A DNA stretch of 64,000 nucleotides from Bradyrhizobium sp. Gha (GCF_900113735.1 NZ_FOQM01000004.1:124001-188000), one strand, 5' to 3'. Shown: positions 38,101-45,966, numbered from the stretch's first letter. The notes: generated by a model not told the origin, from the letters alone. A program made the numbers and translations.

Positions 38101-39643
38101 CCCGCGCGTCCGGCCATTTGCTGAAGCCGTTCACAAGCATCGCCAAGTGCTGGCTCTCAAAATGCCGGGCACCGCGGCGCAGGACCTCGCCCGCGATCGC
38201 AAACGTCGCATCGCGCGAGTCCGGCGCGTCCGACCACTTGATGAAACCGTTCACCAGACTTGCCAGTTCCTGCGGTTTAAAATGGAAGAGCTCGTGGAGG
38301 CGAAGGACCTCACCCGCGATCGCAAGCGTAGCGTCACGACAGTCCCGCGCGTCCGGCCATTTGCTGAAGCCGTTCACCAGGTTAGCCAGATTCTGGTGAT
38401 TGAACTCCGAGAGCCGAGCACGGCGGTCGCGGCGGAGCACCTCACTCGCGATCGCCAACGTGGCCTCGCGCGAGTCCGCCTCGTCCGGCCACTTGCTGAA
38501 GCCACTTACCAGATTCGCCAGTGTCTGCGGCTCAAAACCGGACAGAGCGAACTCACGGCGGCGAAGAACCTCAGACGCGACCGCAAACGTGCCGTCGCGA
38601 CAGTCTGGCGCGTCCGGCCATTTGCTGAACCCGTTCACAAGCATCGCCAAATGTTTCTGCTCAAAATCAGAGAGCTCGCTGTTGCGGCCGGCACGACGGA
38701 CAACGCGAGCGATAGCTTCCGTGCCCTCACGAGTTCCCGCCTCCTGCGTCCACTTGCTGAAACCGTTCACCAGCAGCGCGAGATTTTGGCTATTCGCCGC
38801 GACAAGTACGTTGGGTTCATCGCGACAAAACTCGGCAATTCTGATGACTCCATTGCGGCATGTCTTCGACTGCTGTTGCCGGCCGAATGATGTCGCGAAC
38901 AGCGCAAGAGCAGCGGGCTTAAGTTCGCGCAGTAACGTATTGGAAAGCTGCGACACCCGAGATGCCACCGCCTTGCAAGCTTCAAGGCCTTCCTGACCGC
39001 CGGCCTCGCGAGTCACAGCGTTGCATGCCGTGGCATGACCGAAGGATTCCCTGCGCCGGATATCGTCCTCGAAGTGGGCGACAAATTGGCTTCTGAACTG
39101 GGCGGCAGCCTTTTGTATAAAGGCCGCATGGATCTTCTTGTCCACCCGCTGCAGCCGCTTGTCGTTTTCCACCACTGCACGTGAGAATTCGGCAATGTCG
39201 CGAGCGAAATAAATGGCGTCCAGAGCGGCGTTACATTGCTGTTCTGAAATCGCAGCTTGCGTGCCCTGCGGGGCGACATAATCCAGACGCCGCCGCTTTG
39301 GCCCTGCCTCCAGGTCCGATATAGATTGCCCGTGCGAGGAAGAGGCACCTCGTGAACTCCTGGGCTGTTCGGCACGGCGGCTCTCGGCACCTGAACGCGA
39401 CGAACTTTCTTCCCAATTTGGCGCGCCGCGAGGCGCCAAATACCGCAAAGCTGGCTCGTCGACATGCGTATTTACGGAAGGATCGGTTGACGTGCGGCGT
39501 CGGGCATCGCTGGCCGAAGTCGGCCTTCCGGCCGAGCCCGCAGCCAGGTCCTGATTTTCAGGGCGCAATTTCTGCAAGACAGAACTGAACTCGGAGCGAT
39601 CGTTTCCGCCGCCAAGATCTGCTTCAGGACTGGACCAGTCCAT
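32114..39643 (-). CDS. Giant SKWP-repeat (XopAD/RipS-like) type III effector candidate with polymerase-like motifs and shikimate-kinase domain
   Basis: This 2,509-residue protein starts at ATG 39641-39643; a TTG at 39694 is less likely. Residues 1-150 are Ser/Arg-rich, as in secretion signals. Residues about 284-980 are 17 repeats of 39-46 residues around LANLVNGFSKWPDAPDCR, the SKWP repeat of the Ralstonia RipS and Xanthomonas XopAD effectors. The middle has KKLDGDFDGDTAIII (about 1,713-1,727), then NVLETYTGLQRGFLAQSHEA and AKNLLSIGIKVGTDAYKSDT, an order recalling cellular RNA polymerases. Residues about 2,305-2,480 are a shikimate-kinase domain with P-loop VGMMGAGKSTVG, FVDSDKEIE and LATGGGAF. 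The frame is intact, unlike most neighbours. Family membership is clear. Delivery to plant cells and polymerase activity are inference. The region lies next to GunA2. Confidence 0.85.
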   Translation of the reverse strand: MDWSSPEADLGGGNDRSEFSSVLQKLRPENQDLAAGSAGRPTSASDARRRTSTDPSVNTHVDEPALRYLAPRGAPNWEESSSRSGAESRRAEQPRSSRGASSSHGQSISDLEAGPKRRRLDYVAPQGTQAAISEQQCNAALDAIYFARDIAEFSRAVVENDKRLQRVDKKIHAAFIQKAAAQFRSQFVAHFEDDIRRRESFGHATACNAVTREAGGQEGLEACKAVASRVSQLSNTLLRELKPAALALFATSFGRQQQSKTCRNGVIRIAEFCRDEPNVLVAANSQNLALLVNGFSKWTQEAGTREGTEAIARVVRRAGRNSELSDFEQKHLAMLVNGFSKWPDAPDCRDGTFAVASEVLRRREFALSGFEPQTLANLVSGFSKWPDEADSREATLAIASEVLRRDRRARLSEFNHQNLANLVNGFSKWPDARDCRDATLAIAGEVLRLHELFHFKPQELASLVNGFIKWSDAPDSRDATFAIAGEVLRRGARHFESQHLAMLVNGFSKWPDARDCHNATLAIAGEVLRRDRYASLSKLTHQQVANLVNGFSKWPDEADTRDATFAIAGEILRRDRHVRLSEFTYQELANLVNGLSKWADAPDCRGATVAIAGEVLRRGERLSHFTPQELGNLVNGFSKWPDSPDCREATFAIAGEVLCRAELSHFSQQHLANLVNGFSKWPDARDCREATFAIAHEVLRRGARLSHFTPQELANLANGFSKWPDAPDCGDATVAIAGEVVRRGARGEFALFGFNRRDCAHLVNAFSKWPNAPACRGATVAIAGEVLRRGVRHFSHQHLSNLVNGFSKWPDAPDCPEATFAIAREVVRAELSDFAPQALANLVNGFSKWPDAPDCRGATCAIAHEVFRRAELSDFTPQGLANLVNGFGKWPEAPDCRKAAFAIAGEVLRRDVRLSDFTAQGLANLVHGFGKWPESEDCLKATMAIAGETRQHQLSNFPPQAVANLLNGFSKWPEEPICCQSTMDIARELGAGAQRFGVFTTPELAMLANALSRTIMRAEESGEITDAALPKGRLHKLAHYLHYDSDRLLKAEVLSITNIFKALGKAGLFDDLGLLAPTGLSRLSELRSAPGFSSENNLETMGNLSAALLPLARGLEKPLRWHRRQALNVLNDLQPLLEQKIKAHLNAGDAERSRGPLASRRPALSIYQTLKARAALERLFRSPYVEGNGANLRARQKELQRGTREILAGARELIQGDLSSMSWNLIAQIEADSPVDALDLFMEQDPATIQAQHPPSVFDMHQVLRAMDHAPRSPQGEAGKMQLPVVDMHGRPLATEPETRYSIFHRMTSGVLPVVAVQLPAPPSAFMLARTINVNGIPYRMDLFGGSRLKPPRLTVSQIASRAPDEQAKPLAGKLLAIPYAETAPGTAFEQLSRAWAPFKEAYYYTQRRGFAAPPAIKGLSPHDSALEGAFKLVLLPDRPANEEHPFQLRGPAGPIALRPHDGCGFIRASLATLMPAVRRAGEREGPDRVHAFAEGTRASLPALALQHYPRSEQVADEARQKAMSWLESRVKQELTPEELFRVVTAANINGPGAVAIPSGDCCLHVPRLKSETLTGGGVLIGRSPYDKPNLRPFAPDRVRSAADGDPTAAFLDQCVTIQYSFNVAQKSGEELAVDDPTFFAKGLLIVVPDEMWPADFADRGLVMSAEDVKCHSSWIKGKDRVTADSALDCIGILQATEIFAPGSLVAIPPDEQKKLDGDFDGDTAIIIADRPQLYEHVRQFDQEEQARGLRSLKPPKSHTPAIEGGRYNFGRASQILAATRNVLETYTGLQRGFLAQSHEARQWFAERAIFGTYEGIDRELKRDIRGLLEQEQVSAHDVRDKLEKARHDIELAHHPVARETAELLLTELEAWAAGLDEQVSPELLPATVATGSERQLAMSQELCELFPPLAETYPATSHPRDRVQLLVDRYPTRIAPRPDGYMPHDLVQSAKNLLSIGIKVGTDAYKSDTGAYAFMIKSRQLQRLLQQTPGLKSAPYTKSLAATLNQGRFDVDAALEDLKDNPTLAASVMQAAIKLAAERGILHEPSTLTLAAEDVATTITLTREEAAQRAQMETSRAQAEEKDITRMAMSVAEALKGAGIEVKMPHLAKRLRSTSSMTDELTGIQASSETGVQLFNNAVRHVFEFSDRDFTRAFKKAILAFGESGYSDVSTTNWFRTRSRTFAGIKTVLATPGGYRFELEFHTADSYKAKLDNHETYKELQKLRRLQRGREEPADESIAEQLLERVRRACNKVVIPEGATEIPHWEAEARNSVGASSARVSNVARPTRAARSARATEIVGALHNRPIVLVGMMGAGKSTVGPELAKQLGLTFVDSDKEIEAKTGKSITRIFAEDGEAHFRNLEANEISRLLDRGPLVLATGGGAFMTEEVRRRVGEKAVSIWLNTNEDVIRRNLRHDTNRPKIQTADRDEMITKLMEQRNPVYKLANLTIAPQDRRELKSADACLGELHGYLCAGGGLDAGQSGSVKEEPAASSALRTRASVAQEQMP
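36700..38790 (-). repeat. In-gene tandem repeat array (17 SKWP repeats)
   Basis: Seventeen units of about 117-138 bp encode L-x-x-L-V-N-G-F-S-K-W-P-[DE] followed by C/S-R-x-A-T-x-A-I-A-x-E-V-L-R-R. Unit length varies because a short linker is inserted in some (for example GEFALFGFNRRD). Pairs in the middle are very similar at DNA level, so recent duplication is likely. Predicted structure is an alpha-helical solenoid. Confidence 0.9.
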
Positions 39644-39878
39644 CTCTGATCCGCCGGCTCCCTTCGCTCTCCAGTCGGGTCTCGTCAAAATCAATCTCCC
39701 ATGCGAGCTAGAATGCGCCGATTACGATGGTGGCATAGAGGCCCGTGGCGACGGCCTCAAAGACTATTGTTTCAGAGCGGAGCTCCTTCGCCGCGTCGAC
39801 AGGACCGCACTCGCCACAAACCTGACGTGCGAGTCAGCTTTGTACGATTGTACGCTGCAATGCCGGAATATGCCCCGC

Positions 39879-39896
39879 ACCTGACGTAAATCTGAC
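39879..39896 (-). promoter_or_regulatory. Candidate degenerate tts box upstream of the SKWP gene
   Basis: Read leftward, GTCAGATTTACGTCAGGT matches 15 of 18 positions of the tts-box pattern GTCAGSTTBTCGNNAGCT that I recall for TtsI-controlled genes. It lies about 236 bp before the ATG. Distance and orientation fit, but three mismatches make it weak. Confidence 0.35.
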
Positions 39897-39900
39897 TAGA

Positions 39901-40096
39901 TAGTCACGCGACTCTAAAGTTCGTCACATAAAGTCTGGTGGGCTTTGTGGCAGAAGCGTTTGACGAAAGCCAAAATCTGGTCAGCAGACTTGGTCCACTT
40001 GAAGGGCTTCGGATTTTTGTTGTGCAGGTCGATGAAGGTACGGACGTCGGCCTCGAGTTGTCTGACTGAGGTGTGCACACCTCGCTGGATTTGCCG
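39901..40096 (-). mobile_element. IS630-family element remnant, left end and transposase 3' part
   Basis: The transposase C-terminus is readable as QIQRGVHTSVRQLEADVRTF followed by KPFKWTKSADQILAFVKRFC and ending LCDEL with TAG at 39914-39916, inside the terminal repeat. The left inverted repeat (39901-39929) begins TAGTCA and pairs with the right end at 19718-19746. To the right it changes abruptly into other sequence at about 40096. It is the same family as the 18808 remnant but a separate piece. Confidence 0.82.
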
Positions 40097-40246
40097 CCGC
40101 CCGCGGCGTGGACGAAGGCGTGGAGGAGCTGAATCAATCGCCGTTTTCTGGAACGCAGTGAGCCGCAGAGCCGCTGGCAAAAGATCGGTGCGCTGCACTC
40201 GTGCGACACCTAATGTCTTTCGGATGATCTCACCGCCTGCGGATCT

Positions 40247-41047
40247 TTACTTTGACGCCACGCTCCAGTTGTTGAAATTGAAGTTCATTCCCCCTGGGGA
40301 CGAGGTGACCTCGACTCCGTATTGAACGCTACCGACGTTGATGTCGCCGAAGTAGCCCTTCGACTTGATCCACTGCAGGATGCTCTTGATGTCCACTGTC
40401 CCGCTGTTGGTCTTTGACGTGCACAGGAGTGAGATGACCTTATGACCGTTAAAGCCTTCAAACACGTTCCAGGTAGCTCCGCCCACGTTGACATTGGTGT
40501 AGACCGGAATCGCCGCCCCAGATGGATCCTGCCGATAATGAAAAGAAATTGGTTTGACGTTACCGCTGCCGTCGGGATTTCCGGTGTAATTGGTCCAGAG
40601 CATTATCTCATGCTGGTTTGAGCTGTCCCAAATATCGTAGGCGACGTCCCAGGCGCCCTGAGCAGGAACATCCTGATTAAAGCTTGACTGGAGAGCGTTG
40701 ATTGAACTGAGCGGTTTCCCGATGTTGAAAGCCTCGTGCGGATAGCTCTTGATGCCAGCAGTATTAGGCTGGTCTGACCACACGCTCCACTGGTTGACTG
40801 CACGCACAGAAATCGTCTGAGGCCCAGCGCCAGCGCCCCACACGTCGTTGTTCCAAGAGTAGCCCGCACGTGAGAAGTTCCCGTACGGATCGCTCGAACT
40901 CCAGATCGGAGCCTTTGCCGGTACAGGCGCCGCAGACAATGATCTGGCTTCATTCAATGCCTGCCTAAATAGATCATGATCCTCCCGTCTAGAGACGTAG
41001 GCCTCGGACTCTGGCGAACCGCCACCGTTTATTCGATTCGAATCCAT
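40247..41047 (-). CDS. gunA2: GH12 endoglucanase, GunA2-like, type III secretion-linked
   Basis: This 266-residue protein starts at ATG 41045-41047 with GGGAG eight bases upstream. The N-terminal 60 residues are polar and lack a Sec signal peptide, as in type III secreted proteins. The rest is a glycoside hydrolase family 12 fold. It has the nucleophile glutamate in QHEIMLWTNYTG and the acid/base glutamate in SVQYGVEVTSSPGG near the C-terminus. Such enzymes cut beta-1,4-glucan. B. diazoefficiens GunA2 is a known tts-box-controlled secreted GH12, and this gene has a good tts box at 41164. Identity is likely, but no T3SS structural genes are in the window. Confidence 0.85.
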   Translation of the reverse strand: MDSNRINGGGSPESEAYVSRREDHDLFRQALNEARSLSAAPVPAKAPIWSSSDPYGNFSRAGYSWNNDVWGAGAGPQTISVRAVNQWSVWSDQPNTAGIKSYPHEAFNIGKPLSSINALQSSFNQDVPAQGAWDVAYDIWDSSNQHEIMLWTNYTGNPDGSGNVKPISFHYRQDPSGAAIPVYTNVNVGGATWNVFEGFNGHKVISLLCTSKTNSGTVDIKSILQWIKSKGYFGDINVGSVQYGVEVTSSPGGMNFNFNNWSVASK

Positions 41048-41163
41048 TATGCTCTCCCTGCGAGTAGCAAAGCGTCTTGCCAATCCGCCGAGCGGGTACG
41101 TTGGGTTCGACCAGTTCAGTCATGGGCGAGATCGGCATCTAGAGACCGAATGGTACGAAGGTT

Positions 41164-41181
41164 ACCTTTCGAGAAGCTGAT
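41164..41181 (-). promoter_or_regulatory. tts box (TtsI binding site) upstream of gunA2
   Basis: Read leftward the site is ATCAGCTTCTCGAAAGGT. It matches 16 of 18 positions of GTCAGSTTBTCGNNAGCT, including the central TCG and AAAG block. It points toward the endoglucanase gene and lies about 116 bp before its ATG. TtsI is the response regulator that activates rhizobial type III secretion genes after flavonoid signalling. Confidence 0.8.
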
Positions 41182-41237
41182 TGCTCCTCCGGCACACAGG
41201 TTGATTCGCTGAAATTTGCGTGATTTGGTTGAGGGCG

Positions 41238-41999
41238 TTAGACGGAACGCGCGCCATTTTTGCGCGGGTCCGGTTCTGAACAACCATTTGACAGCGGACT
41301 ACCGTCGTTATCTGCAGAACAGAAGCAAGTATCGCTTGGTCGGTTATCGGACTTAATTTCTGAAGAAAAAATCCCCACTATCTCCGATGAAACACTAAAC
41401 GAGCACGCGTTTTTCAGAAACCGGATCGGACCTGAAGGTGCGGATCGAATGCGCCGCTCGATGACTTCGCAGACATTCATAGAACCAACTAATATTTGCG
41501 GCCGCTTGAAGCTGACCAGATGCATGAGTGACAATTATCGCGAAAATTGTGCCATTCCCTCCCTGAGCGATGCTCCTCATCAAAGCAGTGCAGCGCGTCC
41601 GATTTTCAGTTCAAAAAAGGCCACGTGCGAATGCCGGGTGACGATGGAAGCGACCGGGAGATCGCCCGTGCAGGTCACGCCAGAACTAACTAGCCATCAA
41701 TGCCGGGCGAGACTACAAGATGGGAGGCAAGGTCCTGATCGAACTCGACAGCGTGGATGAATATCATCTTCGCTGCCAAGGGTCGAAACGAGAGCAAAGG
41801 TAGGCCACCTATCTCGGAGTGAAATGTTCGGCGCGATGTGCGATCGTCCCGAGGAATATCTGGCGAAACATTGCCATTTTTGCGGTACGCCGATCATCAA
41901 CGGCGGCAAAATAAACTCGCCTATCTGCAGGCCGAAGTTGCCGCCAGGAAGTAGCGGTGTGCTTTCTTGCGAGGAAACTCGGAAGCTCTTGAAAAATAG
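41238..41999. other. Region without recognisable intact gene
   Basis: A 166-codon plus-strand frame at 41260-41760 (MRGSGSEQPFDSGLPSLSAE) could be a small protein but matches nothing I know. A second frame starting at 41719 (MGGKVLIELDSVDEYHLRCQ) stops after 28 codons and looks like a fragment. AT content is higher than in the core region. Confidence 0.35.
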
Positions 42000-42212
42000 G
42001 CCTTCTCGACCCTGTCTCACCACGAGGAGATCAAGGATGCGAAGGCATGGGATGGCGATGCTGTCGAGTTGCAGCTTGCGCATCTCGACAACTCAACCCT
42101 GGAAGGTCTGTACAAGAGGCATGCACCGCTCGCGCTGATTGGCTCGCGCGCGAAGCTGATGCAACATTGGGCGGATCGGATCGACTACTGGCGCTCGATA
42201 CCAAGAAGGTGA
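42000..42212 (+). pseudogene. P4-type integrase, C-terminal fragment
   Basis: The frame AFSTLSHHEEIKDAKAWDGD followed by AVELQLAHLDNSTLEGLYKR and IGSRAKLMQHWADRID ends with TGA at 42210-42212. VELQLAH-L and LMQHWADRID are the closing segments of P4-type tyrosine integrases common in rhizobia. The catalytic tyrosine position appears replaced or displaced (GLYKRH). The rest of the gene is absent. It lies 70 bp from the first copy of a 17-bp repeat. Confidence 0.65.
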
Positions 42213-42282
42213 TGCCGATTAAGGGAGGGGCGCAGACTCGAGCCTGCGCCGATATCGTAAGAACCTGTGGTTGCGGGGGGAT

Positions 42283-42299
42283 GCGCAACCACCGATACC
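42283..42299 (+). repeat. 17-bp direct repeat, left copy
   Basis: GCGCAACCACCGATACC occurs here and again at 55335-55351 in the same orientation. This copy forms the right arm of a small hairpin (GGTTGCG at 42269-42275 with CGCAACC at 42284-42290). It may be an att-site remnant, as an integrase 3' fragment lies just to the left. Confidence 0.5.
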
Positions 42300-42374
42300 A
42301 GCATTCGGTGCTGGTTGCGATCTGACGATAGCCGTCTCCGCACGTGCTGCGGCCGCCGCGCCGTCCGCGCGATG

Positions 42375-43265
42375 TCAGGGCGCCAGGCGTCTGCGCGCAA
42401 AGACGGCCGGCTCCTCGATCGAGGCCATGGCTTCGTCGAGCATCGGCGCGAACAGTTGCCACGAATGGCACATGCCGTCCCAGATCTTCAGTTCGGCTGC
42501 ACCGTCCGCCTGTCGCAGTCGCTCTGCGAGCTGCACGCTGTCGTCGCGCAGGAGCTCCCATGATCCGGCATGAATCAGCGTCGCAGGTAATTTTGACAGG
42601 TCGCCGTTCAGCGGCGCCAGATAGGGCGAGGTCGGCTCGCTGTCACCGAAATAGACGTTCTTGAACAGCTCGATCAGTTGCGGCGTGAGCAGCGGAGCGT
42701 CCGTCATGGTGCGGAACGACTCTCTCTCACCGCTGAAATCGAGCGCTGGCGACATCACGACCAACGCGGCCGGTCCGGGCAGGCGCTCGTCGCGAGCCCG
42801 CATGGCCGTCGATATCGCGAGATTGCCGCCCGCCGAATCGCCCGACAGGCAGATCGCCGCTGGCGCAAGGCCTTGCGCCAGCGCCCATTTGTAGACGGCA
42901 AGGGCATCGTCATGCGCGGTGGGCGCCGGATGCTCTGGCGCTAGCCGGTAGTCGGCGGCGAGAACGCTGAAGCCTGACGCGCGCGCCAGATTGGCGGCGA
43001 CGACACGGTGCGAGCGCGACGAGCCGAAGAAGAAGCCACCGCCGTGGAAGTAGACGATCAGGCGCTTGCCGTCCGAATTCGGGTAGCGGATCAGATCGCC
43101 GCCGACAGGGCCCGCCAGCACCCGCTCGATCACGGCGCCGTCCGGGATCGGAGTCCGCGCGTTGATCGCCTCGAACCAGGCGCGCATATCCGCCGGGCTG
43201 CCACCAGCGGGCGGCGGGAATTGCGCGCTCACCTGCAGAATCGCTTCGAGTTGCTGTTTGGACAT
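42375..43265 (-). CDS. HSL-family alpha/beta hydrolase (esterase)
   Basis: This intact 296-residue hydrolase has the HGGG oxyanion motif (LIVYFHGGGFFFGSSRSHRV), the nucleophile motif LSGDSAGGNLAI, and late Asp and His in AGSWELLRDDS and GMCHSWQLF. These place it with hormone-sensitive-lipase-like carboxylesterases. It has no signal peptide and should be cytoplasmic. It is followed on the same strand by an alcohol dehydrogenase (now frameshifted) and an aldehyde dehydrogenase. The trio suggests a pathway from an ester through alcohol and aldehyde to acid, which is inference. Confidence 0.9.
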   Translation of the reverse strand: MSKQQLEAILQVSAQFPPPAGGSPADMRAWFEAINARTPIPDGAVIERVLAGPVGGDLIRYPNSDGKRLIVYFHGGGFFFGSSRSHRVVAANLARASGFSVLAADYRLAPEHPAPTAHDDALAVYKWALAQGLAPAAICLSGDSAGGNLAISTAMRARDERLPGPAALVVMSPALDFSGERESFRTMTDAPLLTPQLIELFKNVYFGDSEPTSPYLAPLNGDLSKLPATLIHAGSWELLRDDSVQLAERLRQADGAAELKIWDGMCHSWQLFAPMLDEAMASIEEPAVFARRRLAP

Positions 43266-43282
43266 GCTTCCTCCAGTTGCGT

Positions 43283-44378
43283 TCAGTGCATCCGCACGAT
43301 TCGCTTGATCACGGCACCGGCTTCGGTATCGTGGATCGCCGCATTGATCTGATCGAGCGTGTAGAACTTGACGATCCTATCGAACGGGAAACGGCCACGC
43401 CGGTAGAGATCGATCAGCGTCGGGATGAAGACGTCAGGATTGGAGTCGCCCTCGACGATGCCGATCAAACGACGGCCGGCGCTCATGAAATGCATCTCGT
43501 TGAGCACGATCTCCGCGTCCGGCCCGGACGCGCCGAGAATGCCACAGGCGCCGCGAGCACCAAGGCTCTCCACGGCATTGCGGATCACCGCCGAAGCCGG
43601 TGGTGTCGAGGGCGAAATTGACCCCCGAGCCGGTGATCCGCATGATCTGCTCGACTGCATTGGCCCGGCGCGGATCGATCACATCCGTTGCGCCGAGCGA
43701 CTTGGCGATATCGGGTCTCGTCGGATTGGTGTCGACCGCGATTATGGTCGTGGCGCCAACCACATGCGCCGCCATCAGCGCTGAGAGCCCGACCGATCCG
43801 GACCCGAACACGGCAAAAGACTTTCCAGCCGAAATTTTCAGCGCGTTTATCACCGCGCCGGCGCCGGTCTGAACGCCGCAAGCGAGCGGACCGAGCAATT
43901 CGAGCGGAACGTCCGTCGCGACCTTCACCACATTGACCTCGTGGCAGATCGCATAGGTCGCAAACGACGACTGGAAGAAATTGCCGTTGATCCGCGCACC
44001 GTCGGTCGACAGGGCGCTCGATCCGTCCGCGCGCGCGGCGAAGAGTTTGCGCGGGAAGAATTCATGGCAATAACTTGCGGCATGGTCCTGGCAGCTCGGG
44101 CACGCGCCGCAGGAGTTAAACGTCATCACCACGTGATCGCCGGGCTTCACCTTGGTGACGGCAGCGCCAACCGCCTCGACCACGCCGGCACCTTCATGGC
44201 CCAGGACGACTGGCAGCGGCGTCGGCAACATGCCCTCGCGGACGACGAGATCGGTATGACAGACGCCCGTAGCCTTCACCATAACGAGGATCTCGTCGGG
44301 ACGCGGGGCTTCGAGGTCGATGGTTTCAAGCGTTAGAGGCGCGCCCTTTTCGCGGGCGACGGCGGCACGGATCTTCAT
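43283..44378 (-). pseudogene. Zinc-dependent alcohol dehydrogenase (AdhP/FadB-type MDR), one frameshift
   Basis: From 44378 the frame reads [40 protein letters not shown], the structural zinc cysteines in SCGACPSCQDHAASYCHEFF, and the NAD fold FAVFGSGSVGLSALMAAHVV. Near 43594 the frame is lost in FALDTTGFG. One missing base there restores ASAVIRNAVESLGARGACGI through EAGAVIKRIVRMH with the stop at 43283. Rejoined length is about 365 residues, normal for aryl-alcohol or benzyl-alcohol-type dehydrogenases. The enzyme is probably inactive as written. Confidence 0.85.
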
Positions 44379-44459
44379 CCTGGTCTCCAGTAATCGGACG
44401 TTTTGAATTGGAAGGCTTGCGGCACGGGGGCGGCAGGCCGTGCAGGGTTGCGAAGCAGT

Positions 44460-45529
44460 TCAGAACGGGTAAGGCGTCGCTTGCGGCTTCTCGGAGGTCC
44501 ACACCCACTGCGTGAACTCTTCCCAGATCGCCGGCCCGCTGATGCGGCTGCCGTTGCCAGAACGGCCGCGTCCGCCGAACGGCGCGAACGGCCCGCCATT
44601 GACCGTCTGGTCATTGATGTGGAGCTGACCGACGGCAAGGCGATCACCGACTGCGCGCGCCCGGGCGATTGAGCCGGAGATCACGCCGGCGGCGAGACCG
44701 TAGTCGGATCGGTTGGCAAGCTCGACCGCTTCGTCGTCGGTCGCGCAGGAGACGAGGCAGGCAACAGGTCCAAAAATCTCCTCTTCGAAAGCGCGCATGC
44801 CGGGTTTTACGTCGGCGAGCACGGTCGCCCGGTAATAGCGTCCGTCGTGGCCGCCGCCGGCCAGGAGCCGCCCACCCTTCGCCACCGCGTCGTCGACGAT
44901 CGCCTGGATCTTCGCCACCTGCGCGTCGCTGATGATCGGGCCGAGCGCAACCTGACCGGGCGAGGGATCGCCCGCTGGCAGATGCCGCGCCTTTTCGGCG
45001 ATCTTTGTCGCCAGCGCGTCGGCTATATCGGCATGCGCCAGCACGAGGCCTGTCGATATGCAGATCTGCCCCTGATCAGAAAGGCACCCCAGGCGGCATT
45101 GGACGCCGCGACGTCGATATCGGCATCGTCGAGCACGATCAGCGAGTTCTTGCCGCCGAGTTCGAGCTGCACCTTCTTGAGATGCCGGCCGGCGACCTCA
45201 CCGACCTTGCTGCCGCCTTCCGCCGAGCCGGTGAAGGAGATCATCGCGATGTTGGGATCGGAGCACATCGCCTCATCCGCTGCAGCTCCGCCAGGAACGA
45301 CCTGCAGCACGCCCTTGGGCAGACCGGCGTCCTCGAAGATGCGAGCGATGATGATGCCGCCTGATACTGCCGCGCGAGAATCGGGCTTATGGACGACGGC
45401 GTTGCCGAGCGCGAGCGCTGCGGCAATAGCGCGGATCGAGAGGACCAGCGGGAAGTTGAACGGCGAGATCACCCCGACCACGCCATGGGGCACGCGCTTC
45501 GCGGTTGCCTCAGCGAATATCTGTCGCAT
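44460..45529 (-). pseudogene. Aldehyde dehydrogenase, 5'-truncated and frameshifted
   Basis: From about 45529 the frame reads GVVGVISPFNFPLVLSIRAI, FTGSAEGGSKVGEVAGRHLK and LELGGKNSLIVLDDADIDVA with the catalytic Glu. It shifts near 45080 at the Cys region; the other frame reads QGQICISTGLVLAHADIADA with the catalytic Cys, and then EEEIFGPVACLVSCATDDEA to the stop at 44460. About 100 N-terminal residues are gone, replaced at the junction by a forward-oriented mdcE fragment. The type resembles benzaldehyde or vanillin dehydrogenases. Confidence 0.85.
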
Positions 45530-45965
45530 CTCGCCAAGACCCTGCTGCTGGCGGAGGCCGAAGGGCACCGCACCATCGGCCTGCTCTATGGCGGCAGCGC
45601 GGCCGGCGCGTTCATCGTCACCGCGCTTGCGACCGGCACACTGGTGGCGCTGCCCGGTGCGCATCCGTCGGTGATGGATCTGCCCTCCATGGCACGCGTC
45701 ACCAAGCTTCCGATCGAGGTGATCAAGGCCAAGGCGGAAGCGACGCCGGTGTTCGCGCCCGGGCTCGACAACATGGTGATGTCAGGCGGCTCCACATCGT
45801 CTGGGACGACGCCACGCCTCTGGCGCCACAACTGGCCGCCCTGCTGCGACGGCCACACGGCCCGGATGATCGCGGCCGGCTCGGCGCCGAGCGCGGCGGA
45901 CGGAGGAAGGCCGCCGACTTGCCGAGCGCGTTGCGCGAGCTGCTGCTTCTCACCAGGGGGCGTAA
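45505..45965 (+). pseudogene. mdcE: Malonate decarboxylase gamma subunit (MdcE), 3' fragment with frameshift
   Basis: The frame LSEYLSHLAKTLLLAEAEGH and TIGLLYGGSAAGAFIVTALA, then DLPSMARVTKLPIEVIKAKA is the C-terminal half of the gamma subunit of biotin-independent malonate decarboxylase. Near 45785 the frame shifts to HIVWDDATPLAPQLAALLR. The end meets the mdcG start. The 5' half, and mdcA, mdcC and mdcD that normally precede it, are absent, lost at the junction with the aldehyde dehydrogenase at about 45505-45530. Confidence 0.75.
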
Positions 45966-45966
45966 G

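Noticed and set aside
36700..38790. CRISPR-like periodicity
   Set aside because: Units are 117-138 bp, fully coding, with no short conserved repeat separated by unique spacers and no cas genes.
36518..38996. Several long plus-strand frames across the repeat array
   Set aside because: They are antisense shadows of the SKWP repeats and repeat only because the real gene repeats.
39834..39855. Plus-strand GTCAGCTTTGTACG as a tts box
   Set aside because: Only the first eight bases fit; the TCG and AG core is absent and there is no gene to the right on that strand.
18808..40096. A single IS630 copy split by a 20-kb insertion
   Set aside because: For a minus-strand transposase the 3' part should lie to the left; the order is reversed and about 15-20 codons between the two parts are in neither piece.
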